A stretch of DNA of 46,213 nt from Calditrichota bacterium (GCA_008501735.1 QQUF01000033.1:129727-175939), one strand, 5' to 3'; numbered from the stretch's first letter, positions 24,498 through 34,700 are shown. The notes: a model not told the origin generated them from the sequence alone. Made by a program: numbers and translations.

Positions 24498-25871
24498 TTG
24501 ACAATAAACCCAAAAGTAAATTTTCGTTTTATTCCGTCGGTTTCTTCTTTACTTGAAGAAACCGAAATTGCACAAAATCCCTTAGCTCCTCAAATAAAAA
24601 CAGAACTTCTTCGTAAAATCATCAGCGAAGTAAAAAATCTTTCTATTCTACCCGACTCAAAAGAGAAATTCACAACTTTAATATTAGACAAATTTAAAGC
24701 TAAGTTTGAAATTCTAAATTCAAATCCTTACCCGAAAGTCATAAATGGAACTGGAATAATTTTGCATACAGGTTTAGGAAGAGCTTCTTATTCTGAGAAA
24801 GCAAAAGAATATTTGAATGAAACAGTTAAAAATTACGCTCAAGTCGAATTTGATTTGAAAAATGGGAAACGTGGAGATAGGCAATCTGAAATTAAAAAAA
24901 TATTACAAATACTAACTGGTGCTGAAAGTTCTTTAATTGTAAACAACAATGCGGCAGCAGTTTTACTCATTCTCAATACTTTTGCAAAAAATAAAGAGAC
25001 AATCATTTCAAGAGGTGAACTTGTAGAAATCGGTGGTTCTTTTAGAATGCCCGAAATTATGGAAATGAGCCAAACCAAGATGATTGAAGTTGGTGCAACG
25101 AACAAAACTCACCTTAAGGATTACCAAAAAGCAATTTCTGCAAACACGGGACTTTTGACAAAAATTCACACAAGCAATTACAGAGTTTTAGGTTTTACAA
25201 AAGAAGTAACTTTGAATGAAATGGTCTCTCTCGGCAAGAAAAAAAGTATTCCAACTTACTATGACTTAGGAAGCGGTTTGTTTTTTCCACCAAATGAATT
25301 TGGATTGAGCGACGAGCCAACTGTCCAAGAAATCTTACAATCAGGTGTTGATTTAGTCAGTTTTAGTGGAGACAAAGCAATCGGCGGTTCTCAAAGTGGA
25401 ATAATTTTAGGAAGTAAGAAACTTATTGAGAAATTAGCAAAGAATCCATTAATGCGAACATTAAGACCTTGTAAACTCACTTTGTCAGTTTTGGCTGGAA
25501 CTTTACAAGACATACTTTTAGGAAAAGATTCATTTGAAAAAATTCCTGTTTTAAAAATGTTCAATGAATCTAATTCCGTTACAAAGGAACGAGTTAAGAG
25601 ATTTCTAAAATTGGTCAAAACGTCTTCATCTTTTAAAATAGTTGAAACGGAATTAACAGCACAATCTGGAAGCGGAGCATTTCCAATTCAAGAAATTCCT
25701 TCTTATGGAATTGAGATTTCAAGTAATAAATTATCTGATGAAGAGATTTTTCATCTTTTATTAGAAAATTCGATTGTAGGCTATAGACAGAATACAAAAG
25801 TGGTTTTAAATTTTAAAACTATTCACGAAGATGAATTAGAAACTTTAGCAAATAGTTTGAGTGAAATATAA
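24498..25871 (+). CDS. selA: L-seryl-tRNA(Sec) selenium transferase
   Basis: SelA converts Ser-tRNA(Sec) to Sec-tRNA(Sec) with selenophosphate. The 457-residue PLP enzyme shows 'FRFIPSVSSLLEE', 'VINGTGIILHTGLGRASYS', 'LVEIGGSFRMPEIM', 'GATNKTHLKDYQKAI', 'KIHTSNYRVLGF' and the PLP lysine K293 in 'FSGDKAIGGSQSGIILG'. It implies that the organism makes selenoproteins, but selB, selD and tRNA-Sec are not in this window. The TTG start has GGAGG at 24486-24490 inside the end of pmbA, 3 bases after its stop, so it is the third gene of a tldD-pmbA-selA unit, which is an unusual neighbourhood for selA. Confidence 0.94.
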   Translation: MTINPKVNFRFIPSVSSLLEETEIAQNPLAPQIKTELLRKIISEVKNLSILPDSKEKFTTLILDKFKAKFEILNSNPYPKVINGTGIILHTGLGRASYSEKAKEYLNETVKNYAQVEFDLKNGKRGDRQSEIKKILQILTGAESSLIVNNNAAAVLLILNTFAKNKETIISRGELVEIGGSFRMPEIMEMSQTKMIEVGATNKTHLKDYQKAISANTGLLTKIHTSNYRVLGFTKEVTLNEMVSLGKKKSIPTYYDLGSGLFFPPNEFGLSDEPTVQEILQSGVDLVSFSGDKAIGGSQSGIILGSKKLIEKLAKNPLMRTLRPCKLTLSVLAGTLQDILLGKDSFEKIPVLKMFNESNSVTKERVKRFLKLVKTSSSFKIVETELTAQSGSGAFPIQEIPSYGIEISSNKLSDEEIFHLLLENSIVGYRQNTKVVLNFKTIHEDELETLANSLSEI

Positions 25872-25985
25872 AACCTTGTTTCTTTTAATTCTTTTCAAGA
25901 TTCTCTAACCAAAAATTAAGTTTTTGAATTAAATTGGAATTGCAAACCTTCTTTAAGTTTTAAAATTTTTATGGAGCTAATTACA

Positions 25986-26345
25986 ATGAAAAATTTTTTT
26001 TCAATTTTATCAATTTTACTTATTTCTTTCGCAATGCTGAGTTGTGGGGAAAGTGATTTATCTTATGCAAAAGGAAGAGCAGAAGCAAATATTAAGATAA
26101 TTAAAAAATATCTAAAGAAACCTCTCACAGACACAAGAACAATCCCAAACCCAGTAAGAGAAACAGCTTTTATTAAACAAAAACTAAAAATTTCTGAGAT
26201 AGCAAAAATTAGTGAAATTCATACTCTACAAGCTGAAGCACTTTATTCTATGGCGGAAGATGAAATTGACTCGGATTTGGCAAGTAGAATTAAAATGTTT
26301 GCAAGAGAAATGGAAAAAGAATCGAAAGCTATTTTTGAAAGGTAG
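25986..26345 (+). CDS. Small lipoprotein, unknown function
   Basis: The ~119-residue protein begins with a lipoprotein signal: MKNFFSILSILLISFAMLSC, with the lipobox Leu-Ser-Cys near residue 20. The mature part is entirely helical and charged ('AKGRAEANIKIIKKYLKK', 'MAREMEKESKAI'-like end). It should be anchored to the periplasmic or outer-membrane face. I use the ATG at 25986, with GGAG at 25973-25976; an upstream in-frame ATG at 25971 would overlap that ribosome site. The next gene overlaps its end, so the two are probably co-translated. No known family is recognised. Confidence 0.75.
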   Translation: MKNFFSILSILLISFAMLSCGESDLSYAKGRAEANIKIIKKYLKKPLTDTRTIPNPVRETAFIKQKLKISEIAKISEIHTLQAEALYSMAEDEIDSDLASRIKMFAREMEKESKAIFER

Positions 26346-28053
26346 ATTCATTAAGAGTCTTAGATATTTAATATTTTTATTAGTCCTAATTTCTACTCAA
26401 GTTTGTTTGGCTCAATTAGAGCCAAACCTTGAAAAAAGAAACCTCAAGTATAAATTTGGAGATTGGGTTTCAAATCTCCAAGTTGACTTCTGCTACTCAA
26501 TTTCATCAAGTTCAAGAATCGGTTACTTTGGAACTTCTGGTGGAATTCAAAGATTCGATGTTTTAAAAAAAGAATTTATTTCACCACTTACAACTTCTGA
26601 CGGATTCATTGGCAACAAGGCTTATATCGTTGCTTTTGACCGACTCAACTCTACCCTTTGGTCTGCTTCAGATAAAGGAATTTCATTTTGGAGTGAGATT
26701 TCTGAAAGAGTCAGAAATATTTCAAACTCAACAATCTTGATAAAAATCCCACAAATTACTTTTGAAGACCAACTATTTATAACAAACATTGGTTTTGGTG
26801 AAGGAAAAGTATTCTTTAGAATTCAAGCTTTTCAAACTTACTATTTGTCAACTCAAGCAAACGGTTCTGGTTTTTTGTCTTTAGTGGAAGATGTAGATTT
26901 ACCACCGAATATCGAATGGTTTGGTTGGTCACAAAACACCGAAATAGAATTTGAGTCGAATTGGAATTTGGAAGGAAACTTCCGAATGGATTTGCAAGAA
27001 AAGGCTTTTGTAGGAACTGAATTCGAAAAATATCGGATTACTTTCAAACATCAAGATAGATTTGGAATGACTTATTTTGGCACAAATTCAAATCTTCTTG
27101 CAGTTGGTAGAACTGTTGGTAAATTCCTCAAGCCTTACCAAATAGCACCTCTAAAAAAGGAAGTTACTTCGATTCTGTATAACGGAAATGAATTAGTTCT
27201 TGGAAGTAAATTTCCACATAGAAAATTCAAGGGCTTTTCAATTTTTGACTACCAAACTAATTCTTGGAATTACTTTGATTCAAGAGAAGACTATAACATT
27301 CGTGAAGACAGAGTTTTAAAAATCAAAAAAATTGGAAATACATATTTTTTTGGAACTTTGAACGGGCTTGTAACTTACAACTCCGAAACTGATTACTGGA
27401 ATCAATTAACTTTAGCTTCTGGTTTGGCAGATGAAGAAATCAATGATATTATTAAAGTAGGTTCTGAGGTCTGGCTTTTAACTGTACGAGGAATTTCGGT
27501 AGTAACTTTGAACGGTAGTTTGATTTTGAGTAAAGATTTGCGAAAAGATTTTAGAGATAAAGAGTTTTATGAAACAGTTGAAAACAAAGAAACAATTTGG
27601 TTAGCATCAAGTTCGGGCATTTTTATTTACGACAAAAAAGAGAAGACTTTTGAGCTTTTTACTAAATTTGGTGAAAGGACAATTAAGCCCTCTTACAATC
27701 CTGTAAAAAATTTAGCACTTAACAAAACACACCTTTTCTGGAACAATGACGTTGGGGTTTTTAAGATGGATTTGAAAACTCAACAAGTTGAAATTCTTCC
27801 ATTAAAAAGATACCCACTTGGAGAAAAAATTCGAGATATTTTGGTCGACTCTGGTAATCTTTGGTTAGCAACAAATGAAGGACTTTTTGAATTTGAATTT
27901 AAAAATCAAAAATGGACTCACTACACAGAAAAAGACGGTTTACCAAGCGACAATCTTTTTTGTCTTGCTTGGGATTTAGATTTTATAAAAATCGGCTCAG
28001 ACAATGGAATCACAAATTTCTACTGGAACAACCCAAGAAGAATTAAGAATTAA
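26335..28053 (+). CDS. Exported two-component-regulator-type beta-propeller protein
   Basis: After a signal peptide ('YLIFLLVLISTQVCLA') the ~570-residue protein consists of propeller blades of the Reg_prop type, as in the sensor part of hybrid two-component proteins: 'GYFGTSGGIQRFD', 'LWSASDKGISFW', 'YFFGTLNGLVTYN', 'IWLASSSGIFIYD' and 'LWLATNEGLFEF...DGLPSDNLF'. Unlike hybrid regulators it has no membrane segment, kinase or transcription-factor domain after the propeller and no sorting domain. The likely start is the TTG at 26335, overlapping the lipoprotein gene by 11 bases; a longer reading to 26212 would put ~40 charged residues before the signal peptide. It may bind a ligand or interact with the lipoprotein. 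Confidence 0.75.
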   Translation: MKGRFIKSLRYLIFLLVLISTQVCLAQLEPNLEKRNLKYKFGDWVSNLQVDFCYSISSSSRIGYFGTSGGIQRFDVLKKEFISPLTTSDGFIGNKAYIVAFDRLNSTLWSASDKGISFWSEISERVRNISNSTILIKIPQITFEDQLFITNIGFGEGKVFFRIQAFQTYYLSTQANGSGFLSLVEDVDLPPNIEWFGWSQNTEIEFESNWNLEGNFRMDLQEKAFVGTEFEKYRITFKHQDRFGMTYFGTNSNLLAVGRTVGKFLKPYQIAPLKKEVTSILYNGNELVLGSKFPHRKFKGFSIFDYQTNSWNYFDSREDYNIREDRVLKIKKIGNTYFFGTLNGLVTYNSETDYWNQLTLASGLADEEINDIIKVGSEVWLLTVRGISVVTLNGSLILSKDLRKDFRDKEFYETVENKETIWLASSSGIFIYDKKEKTFELFTKFGERTIKPSYNPVKNLALNKTHLFWNNDVGVFKMDLKTQQVEILPLKRYPLGEKIRDILVDSGNLWLATNEGLFEFEFKNQKWTHYTEKDGLPSDNLFCLAWDLDFIKIGSDNGITNFYWNNPRRIKN

Positions 28054-28111
28054 GAATTGTGAACTGGTTAAAGTCTGCAAAAATAATCTATATTTCTTGT
28101 TTTATTTTTAA

Positions 28112-29194
28112 CTACTCGAATTTTAGCTTATACATTTTTTTAAAAACATCAGTGTTGTCGTAAAAACCCCTGAAATTTTCAGAACCTCTTCCGTAAGCAT
28201 AGACAGGAATTAATGCTCCTGTATGATGTTTTGAAGCGAAAATTGTTTCGACTTTACCTTCTTCAACATTTCCGCCTGTAATTGCAATTCCGCCTGTTTC
28301 GTGGTCAGCTGTTACAATGAGCAAAGTTTCAGGGTTTTTATCCACAAAATCAATTGCAATTCCAATCGCCTTGTCAAAATCAACCAACTCTGAAATTAAA
28401 TAATTTTGGTCATTGTCGTGTCCTCCCCAATCAATTTGCGAACCTTCAACCATTAAGAAAAAACCATTTTTATTTGTGGAAAGTTTGTCCAAAGCAATTT
28501 CGGTAGCCAAAGGTAAAAAGTCGCCTCTTCCTTCTGAGATTCGTGGCGTTGCGTCTTTAGCTAAAAGTGCGATGCTTTTTAAGGAATTTGAATTTTGTAA
28601 ATCTTCTAAACTTGTAAAATTTTGAAATCCTCTTGAATTCATTTTTTCCAAAAGATTAACTTTGTCTTTCCGCTCAGTAAAATATTTCAATCCGCCACCA
28701 ATTATTAAATCAGTTTCAGAATTTGCGATATCAGAAGCGATTTCTTCGTGCATACTTCGTTTGTTTTGGTGAGCAACAAAACTTGCAGGAGTTGCGTGAG
28801 TAATTGTAGAAGTTGCAACTAATCCAGTAACACAATTTTTATCTTCAAAATATTCTAAAATCGTTTTAACTGATTTTTTGTTGTCATCTACTCCGATTGC
28901 TCCGTTGTAAGTTTTGATTCCACAAGCAAAAGATGTCGCTCCAGCTGCTGAGTCAGTAACTAACTTATCAGAACTGTGGGTTGTCATTAAACCAATATTT
29001 TTAATCTTTTTTAGATTCAGATTTGATTTTTGTTGGTAATAAGTTGCACTAACTTGAGACAAACCCATTCCGTCACCAATCATTAAAATGATATTTTGAG
29101 GCTTTTGAGTTTTAGTTGAGTTCTTTTCAGAAGAAAATTTTACCGAGCAACTCATTAACAAAGTTGAAAAACTAAGTAAGATAATTTTTATCAT
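28112..29194 (-). CDS. Alkaline phosphatase, lipoprotein
   Basis: The 360-residue protein is a PhoA-superfamily alkaline phosphatase: metal motif 'NIILMIGDGMG' (D41), nucleophile serine S82 in 'LVTDSAAGATSFA', 'TITHATPASFVAHQ', 'EGSQIDWGGHDND' and 'VTADHETGG', with metal-binding Asp and His residues all present. The N-terminus MIKIILLSFSTLLMSC has a lipobox (Cys16), so the enzyme is membrane-anchored outside the cytoplasm. It hydrolyses phosphomonoesters to release phosphate. It is the second gene after the Nudix gene, 9 bases apart on the minus strand. No Pho-box-like repeats were noticed upstream. Confidence 0.95.
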   Translation of the reverse strand: MIKIILLSFSTLLMSCSVKFSSEKNSTKTQKPQNIILMIGDGMGLSQVSATYYQQKSNLNLKKIKNIGLMTTHSSDKLVTDSAAGATSFACGIKTYNGAIGVDDNKKSVKTILEYFEDKNCVTGLVATSTITHATPASFVAHQNKRSMHEEIASDIANSETDLIIGGGLKYFTERKDKVNLLEKMNSRGFQNFTSLEDLQNSNSLKSIALLAKDATPRISEGRGDFLPLATEIALDKLSTNKNGFFLMVEGSQIDWGGHDNDQNYLISELVDFDKAIGIAIDFVDKNPETLLIVTADHETGGIAITGGNVEEGKVETIFASKHHTGALIPVYAYGRGSENFRGFYDNTDVFKKMYKLKFE

Positions 29195-29203
29195 TTTAAA
29201 ACC

Positions 29204-29743
29204 TTAAGAATTTAGGTTTAAGAAGTGAAATGCGGCAATTACTAAAGAATGAGTGATTGTTTTATTTCGGATTAAATCTGGAATTTCCGAAATTGGGATT
29301 TTCACCACTTCGATGTCTTCACCAATATCTAAATTTTGCTGCTTTTCAAGTTTGCAATTTTTTGCCAAAAACATAAAACATTTATTTGTTTGAAAAGCGG
29401 GATTTGGGTGAACCCAACCCAACTCAACAACTTCACTACTAACAAACCCTGTTTCTTCTTCAAGTTCACGGGTTGCACTATGTTTTGGATTTTCATCTGT
29501 CAAATCACAAGCTCCTCCGGGAATCTCAAGTGTAACTTCTTTTGTTCCGTGACGGAATTGTTTAACCATTACAACTTCATTATTTTCAGTAAGAGGAATA
29601 ATGTTTACCCAGTTGTAAGTGTCAAGAATTATTACTTTATGCTCTTTTTGGTCTTTTGGTGAAATCACATTTTCTTTGAAAAGCCTAAAAATTAAAAAAC
29701 TACCCAAAGATTCGTTAGTTTTCGTAATCCATTTTTTTATCAT
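29204..29743 (-). CDS. Nudix hydrolase (ADP-ribose pyrophosphatase-like)
   Basis: The 179-residue protein has a Nudix box 'GGACDLTDENPKHSATRELEEETG' split over residues ~77-100: the core 'RELEEETGF' is exact, while the first part has one residue more than G-x5-E, a variant I recall from other Nudix proteins of the 'PGGAxDxxDxxP' kind. 'MVKQFRHGTKEVTLEIPGG' before the box is typical of ADP-ribose/nucleoside-diphosphate-sugar hydrolases. It probably cleaves ADP-ribose or a similar compound to monophosphates in the cytoplasm. AGAAG precedes the ATG. It heads a two-gene unit with the alkaline phosphatase. Confidence 0.9.
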   Translation of the reverse strand: MIKKWITKTNESLGSFLIFRLFKENVISPKDQKEHKVIILDTYNWVNIIPLTENNEVVMVKQFRHGTKEVTLEIPGGACDLTDENPKHSATRELEEETGFVSSEVVELGWVHPNPAFQTNKCFMFLAKNCKLEKQQNLDIGEDIEVVKIPISEIPDLIRNKTITHSLVIAAFHFLNLNS

Positions 29744-30076
29744 TTTTTCTTCTTATTTTTAAAACATAATAAAAGTGCTTATGAACTTTATAAAATCTAT
29801 TCAATAATCCAAACTAAATTATAGATTTAAAGAAATTTTCTTCATCTTAAAACCTTTTTGAGATAAACCATTTTACATAAGTCAAAAAGCATATTATTTT
29901 AAAAAAGGTTAAACAAAATTTTAAAATTAATACTCTGCTTTTGTTTTTAATAAGAGCAAAAGCCAAAGAGGAACCAGCTCTAATTAGAACTTACTTCTAC
30001 AAATTAGAAGCAGGAACTTTTACTCAAACAAACAAAATGATTTTACTCAAATAATTTTAAATTAAGGAAGAATTCA
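29744..30076. other. 333-base intergenic region between divergent genes
   Basis: No gene was found. The region holds CTTTTTGA (29854-29861) and its inverted copy TCAAAAAG (29882-29889) around a 20-base spacer, and at its right end a 72-base remnant of a type IX sorting-tail coding sequence (29987-30058). AAGGAAG just before 30077 is the ribosome site of the next gene. Confidence 0.6.
29987..30058 (+). pseudogene. Remnant of a type IX sorting-domain tail
   Basis: These 72 bases match 31485-31556 with one mismatch (offset 1498). In frame they encode the last strand of the sorting domain (TYFYKLEAG...NKMILLK) followed by the same TAA. Bases upstream of 29987 no longer match, so this is the 3' stump of a second sorting-domain gene or the scar of a duplication around the intact gene. 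Confidence 0.75.
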
Positions 30077-31552
30077 ATGAAAAGTATAACAAAGACTCTC
30101 GTTACTGCCATTGCTTTAAACTTTGGGATTAGTTCAATTTGTAATGCACAAAAAATGTATTGGACAGATATTGGATCAGATAAAATACAAAGAGCTGATT
30201 TAGACGGTTCTAACCTTGAAGACTTAGTAACAACAGGATTAAGTCAACCTGAAGGAATAGCATTAGATTTAACTAATTCTAAGATGTACTGGGTTGATGT
30301 AGTTACAGATAAGATACAAAGAGCTGATTTAGATGGTTCTAATGTTGAAGATCTTATTACAACTGGTTTAAGTGCAACAGTCGGAATAGCATTAGATTTA
30401 ACTAATTCTAAAATGTATTGGACTGATTTAACTACAGACAAGATACAAAGAGCTGACTTAGACGGTTCAAATGTTGAAGATCTTATCACAACTGGTTTAA
30501 GTGCTCCACAAGGAATAGAATTAGATTTAACTAACTCTAAGATGTATTGGATTGACAGAGGAATTGATAAAATTCAACGAGCAGGTCTAGACGGTTCTAA
30601 TAAAGAAGATTTAGTTACATCAGCAAATTTGGACGATCCAAAAGATATTGCTTTAGATATAACTAACTCTAAAATGTATTGGACTGATAATGGAGAGAAT
30701 AACATCAAAAGAGCTAATTTAGACGGATCAAGCATAGAGGTGTTATTAACAGGATTATCAAATCCATTTGGAATAGAATTAGATCTAACTAATTCAAAAA
30801 TGTATTGGATAGAAGCTAATGCAAAAAAAGTAAGAAGAGCTGATTTAGATGGCTCAAATACAGAAGATTTAGTTAGTGATTTAGACATTCCTCAATTACT
30901 TGCTTTAGGAATTTCAGATACACCTCTTTCTATTGAACTTAGCTCTTTTAACCTTTTCCAAATTGAAAACACAATTCAGTTAAAATGGGTAACAGTTACT
31001 GAAAGTAATAATGAAGGTTTTAATGTTTACAGAAAATCAAGTAGAACTGATTTTGTTCAAATAGCTTCTTTTAAAGGAAATTCAGAACTTCTAGGTGAAT
31101 TGAATTCAACAACATCAAACACTTACACCTTCACAGATAAATCAGAATTTAGGAATAATGAATTTTATACTTATTTCATTTCTGACAATGAAACCAATGG
31201 CACAGAAATAAAACACGAAAACCTAGCTCAAACAATTCTTTTTACCTTTAAAGAAGAAATTGTAAAATCAAAAATTGATTACATTTTAGAACAAAATTTT
31301 CCAAATCCATTTAACCCAAGTACCAAAATTAATTTTCAAATTGCGAAAGAGGGAAAAGTTACTTTGAGGATTTTTAATCTCAATGGTGAACTTATAAACG
31401 AACTTGTTAATGATAATTTAAATGAAGGTTCACACAGTGTAAATTGGAACGGAACAAACAGCGAAGGAAAGTCTGTTTCAAGTGGAACTTATTTCTACAA
31501 ATTAGAAGCAGGAACTTTTACTCAAACAAACAAAATGATTTTACTCAAATAA
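30077..31552 (+). CDS. Secreted YWTD (LDL-receptor-type) beta-propeller protein with type IX sorting domain
   Basis: The 491-residue protein has a signal peptide (cleavage after 'ISSICNA') and six repeats of about 43 residues with the pattern 'LDLTNSKMYWTD...DKIQRADLDGSN', i.e. YWTD blades as in the LDL-receptor propeller. A linker ('ELSSFNLFQIENTIQLKW...NNEGFNVYRK') leads to a C-terminal domain starting 'NFPNPFNPSTKINF' and ending 'SSGTYFYKLEAG', the Por-secretion tail that directs type IX export and surface anchoring. It is likely a surface adhesin or binding protein. The DNA repeats are about 129 bases each. A strong terminator follows. AAGGAAG precedes the ATG. Confidence 0.92.
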   Translation: MKSITKTLVTAIALNFGISSICNAQKMYWTDIGSDKIQRADLDGSNLEDLVTTGLSQPEGIALDLTNSKMYWVDVVTDKIQRADLDGSNVEDLITTGLSATVGIALDLTNSKMYWTDLTTDKIQRADLDGSNVEDLITTGLSAPQGIELDLTNSKMYWIDRGIDKIQRAGLDGSNKEDLVTSANLDDPKDIALDITNSKMYWTDNGENNIKRANLDGSSIEVLLTGLSNPFGIELDLTNSKMYWIEANAKKVRRADLDGSNTEDLVSDLDIPQLLALGISDTPLSIELSSFNLFQIENTIQLKWVTVTESNNEGFNVYRKSSRTDFVQIASFKGNSELLGELNSTTSNTYTFTDKSEFRNNEFYTYFISDNETNGTEIKHENLAQTILFTFKEEIVKSKIDYILEQNFPNPFNPSTKINFQIAKEGKVTLRIFNLNGELINELVNDNLNEGSHSVNWNGTNSEGKSVSSGTYFYKLEAGTFTQTNKMILLK

Positions 31553-31581
31553 TTTTTTTTCTATTAAATAGAAAATTTTCT

Positions 31582-31612
31582 AAAAAGCCCGATAAAATTA
31601 TCGGGCTTTTTT
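31582..31612. terminator. Strong bidirectional-type terminator
   Basis: AAAAAGCCCGATAA (31582-31595) and TTATCGGGCTTTTT (31598-31611) form a perfect stem with an A-run on one side and a T-run on the other, 30 bases after the propeller gene stop. Confidence 0.9.
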
Positions 31613-31687
31613 ATTGCATTTGGACTCAATCAATTTTCTTTTCTATTAATCAAGATTTCATTAGTCATTAATCATTAGAAAGCCTTT

Positions 31688-31721
31688 TTTGTTTTTATTT
31701 TCTGAAAAAAATTTAAATTTG
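31688..31721 (+). promoter_or_regulatory. Candidate Bacteroidota-type promoter
   Basis: TTTG at 31688-31691 and TAAATTTG at 31714-31721, separated by 22 bases, match the -33/-7 consensus. It lies between the terminator and the TTG start at 31762, so it could start the transcript of the secreted-protein genes that follow. Confidence 0.4.
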
Positions 31722-31761
31722 CACTTTAGTTCAAAACTTTAAAAAATATTGGAAAATAAAC

Positions 31762-34700
31762 TTGAAAAAATTTACTCTACTCTTTCTGACAATTAGTCTA
31801 AATGTTTTTGCTCAAAGCTCACCTGTTGATACTTTACGAATTATGACTTACAACATACTTGACTTTCCTGATGCAATCGGAACACAGAGAGTTCCGTCTT
31901 TCCGTACTGTAATTGATGAAGTTCAACCTGACATTCTGGTTGTCCAAGAAATGCACACAAGTAGCGGTGTAAACGAATTTCTTGACGATGTTTTGAATTT
32001 TACAACTCCAAACCTCTACTCTAACGCTCCATTTATTGACGCAAGTTTTGACACCGAAAATGCACTTTTTTATAAAAGCTCAAGTGTTAATTTTATTTCT
32101 CAAGACACGATTTTGACAAACATTCGAGCAATTTCCGAATACACTTTGGAATCAAATACTTTTGTTCCTCAAGAATTCAAAATTTATTCTGTTCACTTAA
32201 AATCCTCCGAAGGTTCTGCAAACGAACAACAAAGACTTGTTGAAGCAACAATTCTGCGAAACAGAACAAACCAATTACCAATCGGAACCGAATTTATGGT
32301 AGTTGGAGATTTTAATCTTTACTCTGACCAAGAACCTGCTTTCCAAAAACTTATCGGAAGTGAAGCGAACAACAACGGAAGATTTCGCGACCCAATTAAC
32401 CAATCAGGAAATTGGCACAACAATTCATCTTACAGCCAAATTCACACTCAATCTACACGAACTTCAAGTGTTGGAAGTGGTGGAGCTCTCGGAGGTCTTG
32501 ACGACAGATTTGACTTCATTTTGCCTTCTTACGGAATGAATGATAATTTTGGAATCGACTTCCTACCTTCTACTCACATTGCCTTCGGAAATGACGGAAA
32601 CCATTACAATCAATCAATAAATTCAGGTTCAAATTCGGCAGTTTCTTCGGTAGTTGCAAATGCTTTGAATTTTGCTTCTGACCACTTGCCTGTTGTGATG
32701 GATTTTGCAGTTTACAGTTTGGCAGATTCAACAAATCCACAAATCAACTCTGCTTCTGCTTTGAACTCAAACACTGTTCGTGTTCAGTTTGACGAAAATA
32801 TTTCTCAACAAACTGCCGAATCAGTTTTGAACTATTCTGTAAACAACGGACTAGGAAATCCAACAACTGCCGTTCAGTTTAGCGGAAATCAAGTTGACCT
32901 AACTTTTGCACAAAACATTGTAAGTGGTATCACTTACATTTTGACTGTAAACAACATTCAAGACACTGACGGAAATCTAATTGACCCGAATTCAACTACA
33001 ACCTTTTTCCTTTCACTAACTCCTTTAGCTGGTGATTTGGTGATTTCAGAATTTTTCAAAAACCCATCTGCTGTTAGCGACAGTGACGGAGAATTTGTAG
33101 AAATTTACAATCCAACAGCAAATACTTACGACTTGAACGGCTTAACCCTAAGAGACAACGGAACAGAATCTCACACAATTAATAGCCCAAATCCTCTTCT
33201 AATTCAACCAAATGACTTTTTTGTCTTCGGAATAAACGGAGATTCTAACACAAACGGCGGTTTTCAAGTTGATTACGTTTACGAAACTTTCTTTTTGAGT
33301 AATTCTACAAACGGCGACGAAATAGTTCTTACTGACGGAGCTACAATCATTGACGAAGTAATTTTTTCAAATGCTTTAGGTTTTCCAAATCCAACTGGAA
33401 GTTCATTGGAATTGAGTTCTTTGAATTCCGATAACTCAATTGGTTCAAATTGGCAAGTCTCAACTATTCCGCTTGGAAACGGAGACTTTGCAAGTCCAGG
33501 ATTTTTCTTTGAAACAACTCCTCCAACAATTGACACTGTTCAGGTTTTGACTGCAAATTTAATTTCTGTTGAGTTCTCAGAAGCAGTAAACTTAGCTACC
33601 TCACAAAATCCGAGCAATTACTCTATTGACAATTCAATTGGGAATCCTGTTACAGCAAATTTTGCAAGTGGAAGCACTCACGTTATTGAACTAACTCTTC
33701 CACAAAATTTAACTTCTGCAACTTTTACTTTGACTGTAAACAATGTTCAAGATTTAAGTGGAAATGTGATTTTGCCAAATTCAACTGCAATTTTTTCTTA
33801 TACTGCTCCTGACCCAATTGAAATAATTATTACAGAATTTATGCGAAATCCATCAGCAGTCAGTGACCTTGCTGGAGAATTTGTTGAGCTTTACAATCCG
33901 ACAAACAGTCCGATTAACATTGACGGTTTTATCCTCAAGGACAACGACATCGAAACTCACACAATTGACAACGGTGGTTCTCTGCTCATTCCACCAAATG
34001 ATTTTCTTGTTCTCGGAATCAACGGAGATACAAACACAAACGGCGGAATTAATGTTGATTACGTTTATCAAAATTTCTTTTTAAGTAATTCTTCAAATGG
34101 AGATGAAGTTGTAATCGAAGCAAATGGAATTGTACTTGACGAAGTGATTTTTTCAGATGCATTAGGATTTCCGAATCCAAGTGGTAAGTCTTTAGAAATT
34201 TCATCTTTAACAGCAGATAATTCAATAGCTTCAAATTGGATAGAATCGACGAATCAACTTCCAAGTGGTGATTTTGCAACTCCCGGATTTTTCACAACTG
34301 CTGTTCCAACTCCTCCGACTATTGACACGATTTTGGCTTTAAATACTAATTTAATTTCGGTTGAGTTTTCAGAAAGTGTTGATTCTACAACTGCATTAGA
34401 CCAAAATAATTATTTTATCAACAACTCAATCGGAAATCCAAGTTCTGTAAGTTTTGCAATTGGAAGTTCAGAAATTGTAGAACTTACACTTTCACAACCG
34501 CTCACAAATGGCAACTTTACTTTGACTGTGAACAATGTTGAAGATTTAGACGGAAATGTAATTTTACCAAATTCAACGGCTAATTTTTCATACACAACAT
34601 CCGTTGTTGTAAATCTTGTAATTACAGAAATAATGAAAAATCCGACTGCTGTAAGCGATTCTGATGGTGAATTTGTTGAGATTTTTAATCCAACAACAAA

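Noticed and set aside
25872-25985. tRNA-Sec near selA
   Set aside because: The intergenic sequences around tldD-pmbA-selA have no cloverleaf with a TTCGAATC-like T-loop and no CCA-ending acceptor stem.
21839-26345. A selenoprotein next to selA
   Set aside because: No gene here ends at a TGA that is followed in frame by a continuing conserved sequence; tldD, pmbA and selA all stop with TAA or TAG.
26212-26345. Frameshifted fusion of the lipoprotein and propeller genes
   Set aside because: The region after the overlap encodes a normal signal peptide, so the propeller protein seems to start anew; the upstream extension is charged and lacks a ribosome site.
28037-28058. Tandem TTAAGAA heptamers at the propeller gene stop
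   Set aside because: Only about three units in AT-rich sequence; slippage would change the last codons only, and nothing suggests function.
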